A stretch of 59,727 nucleotides of DNA from Treponemataceae bacterium (GTDB lineage Bacteria > Spirochaetota > Spirochaetia > Treponematales > Treponemataceae). A program made the position numbers and the translations under genes. Positions 55,141-59,727 of this stretch are shown here, in pieces. The stretch spans positions 1 through 59,727 of the forward strand of contig JAKSTS010000002.1 of the NCBI GenBank assembly GCA_024402455.1, in the 5' to 3' direction. Under the pieces are notes generated by a model, which worked only from the letters and a program-made list of their open reading frames with translations, ran no database searches and was not told where the DNA came from. How positions within the stretch are numbered: the stretch's first letter is position 1; each line of letters starts with the position of its first letter.

Positions 55141-57606
55141 ATGGAAGATGCAGAAAATAAAGGAATGTTAATACCGATTCCTATTGAAGACGAAGTTAAA
55201 CAGGCATTTATTGACTATTCAATGTCTGTTATTACAAGCCGTGCTGTACCGGATGTTAGAGACGGCTTAAAACCTGTTCATCGAAGAATTATTTATGACA
55301 TGAACAAACAGGGGTTGCGCTATAGTGGAAAAACACGAAAATGTGCAACAATTGTTGGTGACGTTCTTGGTCATTATCATCCTCATGGAGATGCTTCTGT
55401 TTATGATGCACTTGTCCGCTTAGGACAGGATTTTAGCCAGAGATATATTGTTGTAGAACCGGGCGGAAACTTTGGTACAATAGCCGGAGACCCGCCTGCT
55501 GCTTACCGTTATACAGAAGCCAAAATGGCTCGCATTGCCGAAGAAATGGTTGCAGATATCAACAAAGATACTGTTGATATGGTTCCAAACTTCGATGATA
55601 CAACAACAGAACCTTCTGTACTTCCTACGAAATTTCCTTTCCTTTTATGTAACGGATCAATGGGAATTGCTGTCGGTATGGCAACAAACATGCCGCCGCA
55701 CAATCTTCGTGAAGTCAGTTCAGCAATTGGTGCTTATATTGATAACCCTGAAATTACAATTGATGAATTGATGAACCACATCAAAGGCCCAGATTTTCCG
55801 ACCGGCGGCATAATTTTTGGCCGCAAAGGAATAAAAACTGCTTACAAAACAGGTCGTGGCAAAATTCTTGTGCGCGGCAAATTCAATATTGAAGTAAGCA
55901 AGACAGGCGCCGAATCAATAGTTTTTACAGAAGTTCCTTATGGTGTAAATACACGTACTTTGTGCGAAAGAATTGGAGCTCTTGCACGTGATAAAGCAAT
56001 TGAAGGAATTTCTGCAATAAATGATGAATCTTCTGACCGAACCGGAATGAGAATTGTCATTCACCTTAAACGCGGTGCAATAACAAAAATTGTCATTAAT
56101 CAGCTTTTTTCAAAAACTGAATTGCAGTCAAGTTTTGGTGTAATCAATCTTGCACTTGTAAAAGGTCGTCCGCAGGTTCTTAATTTAAAACAGCTTATTC
56201 AGTGTTTTGTTGATCATCGTGATGAAGTAATTACACGAAGAACAAAATTTGAACTTGCAGAAGCCAAACACCGCGAACACATCCTTGAAGCTTTAATTAT
56301 TGCAATTGATGCAGTTGATGAAGTAATAAAGATCATTCGTGGCAGCCGCGATGAAAACGATGCAAAAGCTCAGCTTGAAGCTCGTTTTGATTTTGATGAC
56401 GAACAGGCACAGGCAATCGTAGATATGCAGCTTAAGCGTTTGACACACCTTAAGATTGATGAACTTAGAAAAGAAATGGCAGAATTAAAGCTGCTTATTG
56501 CATATCTTGAAGATCTGCTTGCTCATCACGAAAAAATTCTTGCAAAGATTAAAGAAGAAACAAATGAAATTGCAGAAAAATATGGTGACGAACGCAAAAC
56601 AGATATAATTGCTGACGAAGTTGAACAGATTAATATTGAAGACCTTATAAAGAACGAAGAAGTTATCATATTAATTTCTAATCTTGGATATATCAAAAGA
56701 ATTTCTGCTTCTGCCTATAAAGCACAAGGAAGAGGCGGTAAAGGAACAAACAGCGCAAAACTTGTTGAAGATGATTTTATCAATCAGCTGTTTACAGCTT
56801 CAACACACGATTACGTTATGTTCATTTCTAATGAAGGAAAAGCGTTCTGGCTTAAAGTTCATGAAATCCCAGAAGCAAGCAGAACATCTCGTGGTGCTCA
56901 TATAAAGAGTTTGCTGCAGGTTTCTCCAAATGAAGAAATAACAACAGTTGTTCCAATGAAAGAAATGAAAGAAGATCAGTATCTGTTCATGGTAACAGCA
57001 AACGGTGTTGTTAAAAAAGTCCAGACTTCAGAATTTGCAAATGCAAAGACAAGAGGAATTATAGGAATTCGTCTTGATGAAGGTGATAAACTTGTAACTG
57101 CAATATTGACTTCTGGAAATGATGAAGTTGTTCTTATTACACGAAAAGGCAAAGCCCTTCGTATTGGAGAAGAAGAAGTCCGTTCAATGGGCCGTTCTTC
57201 ACGAGGAGTTACAGGAATTCATCTTATGTCAGATGATGAAGTAGCTGCAGCTCTGCAAGTTAAGCAGGATGAAAAAATGCTTATAATGACAGAGTTCGGT
57301 TATGGAAAACGTGTAGACTTTAATGAATTCAGCCGTCATGGACGTGGAACTGGCGGTCAAAAAGTTTATGAAGTAAAAGAAAAAACGGGCGAAATTATTG
57401 GAGCTATTACAATCAGTGAATCTGAAGAAATGGTTTGTATGACAAGCCAGGGAAAAACTTTAAGAGTTAAAGCTTCTGCAATTTCAGAACAGTCAAGAAC
57501 TTCACAGGGTGTTCGCATTCTGAATATTGACCAGCCGGATATGGTAATTGGTCTTGATAAAATTGCTGAATCTGAAGGAGATACAAATAAAGAGTCTGTA
57601 GAGTAG
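55141..57606 (+). CDS. gyrA: DNA gyrase subunit A
   Basis: 821 residues: breakage-reunion domain with the catalytic Tyr in AAYRYTEAKM (about 125) and the six-blade C-terminal beta-pinwheel (about 515-800) including the gyrase box QGRGGKG. In the quinolone-binding helix the residue matching E. coli Ser83 is Ala (codon 55393-55395, in HGDASVYD), while Asp87 is kept. It follows gyrB by nine bases. Confidence 0.96.
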   Translation: MEDAENKGMLIPIPIEDEVKQAFIDYSMSVITSRAVPDVRDGLKPVHRRIIYDMNKQGLRYSGKTRKCATIVGDVLGHYHPHGDASVYDALVRLGQDFSQRYIVVEPGGNFGTIAGDPPAAYRYTEAKMARIAEEMVADINKDTVDMVPNFDDTTTEPSVLPTKFPFLLCNGSMGIAVGMATNMPPHNLREVSSAIGAYIDNPEITIDELMNHIKGPDFPTGGIIFGRKGIKTAYKTGRGKILVRGKFNIEVSKTGAESIVFTEVPYGVNTRTLCERIGALARDKAIEGISAINDESSDRTGMRIVIHLKRGAITKIVINQLFSKTELQSSFGVINLALVKGRPQVLNLKQLIQCFVDHRDEVITRRTKFELAEAKHREHILEALIIAIDAVDEVIKIIRGSRDENDAKAQLEARFDFDDEQAQAIVDMQLKRLTHLKIDELRKEMAELKLLIAYLEDLLAHHEKILAKIKEETNEIAEKYGDERKTDIIADEVEQINIEDLIKNEEVIILISNLGYIKRISASAYKAQGRGGKGTNSAKLVEDDFINQLFTASTHDYVMFISNEGKAFWLKVHEIPEASRTSRGAHIKSLLQVSPNEEITTVVPMKEMKEDQYLFMVTANGVVKKVQTSEFANAKTRGIIGIRLDEGDKLVTAILTSGNDEVVLITRKGKALRIGEEEVRSMGRSSRGVTGIHLMSDDEVAAALQVKQDEKMLIMTEFGYGKRVDFNEFSRHGRGTGGQKVYEVKEKTGEIIGAITISESEEMVCMTSQGKTLRVKASAISEQSRTSQGVRILNIDQPDMVIGLDKIAESEGDTNKESVE

Positions 57607-57849
57607 AGTTGCTATTTTGCAGTGTGTCACAGGTCTGATATAGATTGCTTTTTAAATAAAGCACCCGTTTTTAATACGGAAGAGTTAAATATCTGTGTCC
57701 GTAAAAAACAAATATTTGTGCAGCAATAATTATATGAAACATGATTGCAGCTGTTTACTAAAGACAATATATTTCGTTGTTTCGGCAAAATGTATTGAGG
57801 TAAAAAATATTTTAAACATATAGGATTCAAAAAATCCTATAAATTAATT

Positions 57850-57929
57850 TGTTATAATTGCCTTGGAGGGTGGGGTAATTATATAGAAGCATCAGGCGCC
57901 GGAGTTTGGTTTCAGACTCCGGTTTTTTT
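57850..57929 (+). ncRNA. Candidate small RNA with its own promoter and terminator
   Basis: The extended -10 TGTTATAAT (57850-57858) predicts a start near 57864; a 7-bp stem CCGGAGT/ACTCCGG (57899-57922) with seven T ends it at about 57929. The transcript would be about 66 nt, GC-rich relative to its surroundings (GGAGGGTGGGG, then AGGCGCC), with no start codon and frame that makes sense. It matches no RNA family I recognise. Confidence 0.5.
57899..57929 (+). terminator. Terminator of the candidate small RNA
   Basis: CCGGAGT pairs with ACTCCGG, followed by TTTTTTT. Confidence 0.88.
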
Positions 57930-58268
57930 ATTTCTGCTGAATGTTCATAATGTTTGTTAATAAAACTAATCCGCGTGTTTTTTGGAACAAGTGAAAATTT
58001 ATAAAAATGCCTGAAATTTGAACTGATAAAATATTTCTGTGTGTATTTAAAAATTTTTAACAGTCGTCCTGAACTATAAAGAATTAAGTTTTTGCCTGTT
58101 AAGGTTTTTGATATAAATTCATAAATATCTGTAAATAATTCTTTATTTTCTGAAATTATTGGTTATAATAAAAGAACACTATTTTTGGGCTTCTTTTTAA
58201 TATTGCCAGTTTTAGTTTTTCTTCAGTATATGAAATTGCTGTTTATATTGTATTTTTAAGGAGAAATA

Positions 58269-59282
58269 ATGAGAAAGTTAGATGACAAACAAAACAAGCA
58301 GTATGATGTAATGCAAAACATAAACGAATCTTTAGTAAAAGAACTGTTTGAAACTGGCAAAGAATATACAATACAGGAAGTTGCAGACATTACACAATTA
58401 ACAGAAACAGCTGCAAGTGAAGCTATAGTAAAACTTGCTGTAAGAGGTGAAATTAAAAAAATCGAACAAAGACAGCTTCATATGAAAATCGAAAAATATG
58501 TTCTGAATAGAGATTATGCACATAAATTAATCATAAGAATACGTCCGCTGGTAATACAGTATTATGTTTATGATGCAGCAAACAGCCTGGTTTTTCAAAA
58601 GGAAAAGCCATCTATAGAATCAGAACTTGTAGATACAATTGTTCAATTAGTAAGAGATATTTCGCAAGTTTATCATTTACAGATTGTTGTCATTGGTTCT
58701 GCGTTTATGCTGAAAAACGGAGAATCAGTTACTTTAGGAAACAGCAGAGATTTTCAGGAAATCAATCTTAAAAGAATTATAAAATCAAAAACAAATGTTC
58801 CTGTTATTATCGAAAAAGAAATAAATGCGGCCCTTATTGGTGCATGCGATTTAGACGAGTTAAAATTTTTAGATGATGAATATACGGCTTGTCTTAATAT
58901 TTCACCAACGCGAATTCAATGTGCCTTTATGTATAGAAATATTTTGATAAGAGGAAATGAAGGTCTTGCTGGTGAATTAGGATTGTTTGATTTTAATGAT
59001 GATTATACATTAGAGAAAATTCTGCAGGGAGATTTTGTAAAAGCAACGAAGGAAGAATTCATTGCAAGAATTGTCAATATAATTGCTACTGCATTTGATC
59101 CGAAAAGATTGATTATTTATAAGAGCAAGGTTATTCCAGAGCTTACTGATAAAATTGTAAGGGAATATATTAACCTGCCTTATCGGGCAAAAATCGAAAC
59201 AACTTTTTCACATGAATATGATAGAAACTGTGAAACAGGTCTTTTGAAACTTGCAAAGCAGGAACTGGCTTCCATGGTTTAA
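58269..59282 (+). CDS. ROK-like transcriptional regulator without kinase residues
   Basis: 337 residues. N-terminal helix-turn-helix (about 35-72, TIQEVADITQLTETAASEAI) and a ROK-like fold: VIIEKEINAALIGACD (about 178-193) replaces the ENDxN motif, and GNEGLAGELGLF (about 237-248) corresponds to the GxAGExG segment. The catalytic Asp, the ATP-binding DxGGT motif and the zinc cluster are all missing, so it should only sense a ligand and bind DNA. AAGGAG precedes the ATG. Ligand and targets unknown. Confidence 0.72.
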   Translation: MRKLDDKQNKQYDVMQNINESLVKELFETGKEYTIQEVADITQLTETAASEAIVKLAVRGEIKKIEQRQLHMKIEKYVLNRDYAHKLIIRIRPLVIQYYVYDAANSLVFQKEKPSIESELVDTIVQLVRDISQVYHLQIVVIGSAFMLKNGESVTLGNSRDFQEINLKRIIKSKTNVPVIIEKEINAALIGACDLDELKFLDDEYTACLNISPTRIQCAFMYRNILIRGNEGLAGELGLFDFNDDYTLEKILQGDFVKATKEEFIARIVNIIATAFDPKRLIIYKSKVIPELTDKIVREYINLPYRAKIETTFSHEYDRNCETGLLKLAKQELASMV

Positions 59283-59316
59283 TATTGATAATATTAAAGT
59301 ATAAAGCTGTCTTTTA

Positions 59317-59351
59317 AAACTGTCTGATTTATTTGTCAGGCGGTTTTTTTG
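59317..59351 (+). terminator. Terminator of the ROK-like gene
   Basis: ACTGTCTGA pairs with TCAGGCGGT (with G:U pairs), followed by seven T. Confidence 0.82.
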
Positions 59352-59427
59352 TTAGTTACAGCAAAATTTGTTAATTGATTTTATGTTATAAAAAATGAAT
59401 GTGTAACAATTTTTAGTTTTGAAAATC

Positions 59428-59658
59428 TTATTGTTCTTCTGTTATTTGTACAGAAGGTTTTATGTCTGTTTCCAGAAAAATTAAAACCTGCAAAAAATCC
59501 AGACAATTTGTGCCGTCGCTGATAATTTTTTTTGTGACAAAAATCTGTGCCTTTTTTCTTTGAATCAAACCGTAATATTTTGAGTAATCTGAATACATTT
59601 TCAAGATTCTTTTATATACCTGCACGAATGTTTTGAAAATTTGTTTCACGTGAAACAT
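59428..59658 (-). CDS. Possible small hypothetical protein starting inside parS
   Basis: A 76-residue frame. Its first residues (MFHVKQ) come from the parS palindrome; the rest is basic and helical with a hydrophobic stretch (LDFLQVLIFLET). No ribosome site or promoter is visible upstream. Genes that begin within parS are known in several bacteria, so it may be real, but evidence is thin. Confidence 0.35.
   Translation of the reverse strand: MFHVKQIFKTFVQVYKRILKMYSDYSKYYGLIQRKKAQIFVTKKIISDGTNCLDFLQVLIFLETDIKPSVQITEEQ
59642..59657. promoter_or_regulatory. parS centromere site
   Basis: TGTTTCACGTGAAACA, a perfect palindrome identical to the consensus chromosomal parS bound by ParB, about 7 kb from dnaA on the gyrA side. 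Confidence 0.95.
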
Positions 59659-59727
59659 GGGCTGTTCTGAAGTTTTAATCTAAAGAGGGTTTAATTCCCC
59701 GACGCTCTGCGTCGAAATCGTGTATAC

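Larger units (their letters stand above)
57607..58268. other. Intergenic region after gyrA, with a candidate small RNA
   Basis: 662 nt without a protein gene. Contents: a weak hairpin TGCTTT/AAAGCA (57644-57662) followed by a T run that may end gyrA transcripts; the candidate small RNA at 57850-57929; and AT-rich DNA up to the ROK-like gene, with TATAAT at 58164-58169 as a possible -10 for that gene. Confidence 0.55.

Overview
The window reads as a chromosomal segment of a host-associated spirochaete of the genus Treponema (rumen, gut or oral type). The inference rests on AT-rich DNA, the replication-origin gene order (jag, yidC, yidD, rnpA, rpmH, DUF721, recF, dnaN, dnaA facing gyrB, gyrA), a DUF5312-like treponemal protein, a cyclophilin-FKBP fusion lipoprotein of the type known from treponemes, and a fermentative pyruvate:ferredoxin oxidoreductase. 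Species cannot be fixed from sequence alone. No CRISPR array, insertion sequence, prophage or integrase was seen.

Layout. 1-3008: 3' part of pyruvate:ferredoxin oxidoreductase. 3.2-10.6 kb: a uracil-DNA-glycosylase-like protein, two small envelope proteins, a three-gene signalling set (CBS-HATPase, DRTGG, PHP), an sce7726-type nuclease-fold protein, EttA and a small membrane protein. 10.6-17.4 kb: HflX, a large cytosolic GH2 glycosidase and a ROK regulator. 17.5-24.2 kb (minus strand): secreted proteins, rhomboid protease, diguanylate cyclase, DUF5312-like protein, DusB, TatD. 24.5-27.6 kb: a shape/division set (M23 peptidase, bactofilin, YaaR, PSP1/RicT). 27.8-31.8 kb: HExxH protein, RsmE, membrane EAL protein. 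31.9-35.4 kb: tRNA-Ala, sugar isomerase, RluA-type enzyme. 35.6-40 kb: an operon of a FIST protein, a fusion of [FeFe]-hydrogenase-like sensor with degenerate GGDEF and EAL, and a small membrane protein. 40.4-45 kb: PepF, TcdA, cyclophilin-FKBP lipoprotein, secreted protein. 45-57.6 kb: origin region, with leftward and rightward genes diverging at dnaA/gyrB. 57.6-59.7 kb: a candidate small RNA, a second ROK-like regulator and a perfect parS site.

How it fits together. PFOR supplies reduced ferredoxin, whose electrons fermenters often release as H2. The window also holds a hydrogenase-like protein fused to a c-di-GMP phosphodiesterase and a CBS/DRTGG/PHP set that in other anaerobes accompanies hydrogenase genes, so redox or H2 status may feed into c-di-GMP, which is also handled by a GGDEF enzyme and a second EAL enzyme here. 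GH2, the ROK regulator and the fucose/arabinose-isomerase-like enzyme point to plant or host glycan sugars as substrates.

The most notable non-coding signals are: (1) at least eight genes, including dnaA, ettA and an rluA-like gene, whose -10 hexamer lies 5-7 nt before the start codon with no Shine-Dalgarno, predicting leaderless mRNAs; (2) a structured element at 40078-40236 made of perfect hairpins inside a 13-bp inverted repeat, with a related module at 4121-4201; (3) a decayed copy of the hflX 3' end before the GH2 gene; (4) a perfect 16-bp parS about 7 kb from the origin.
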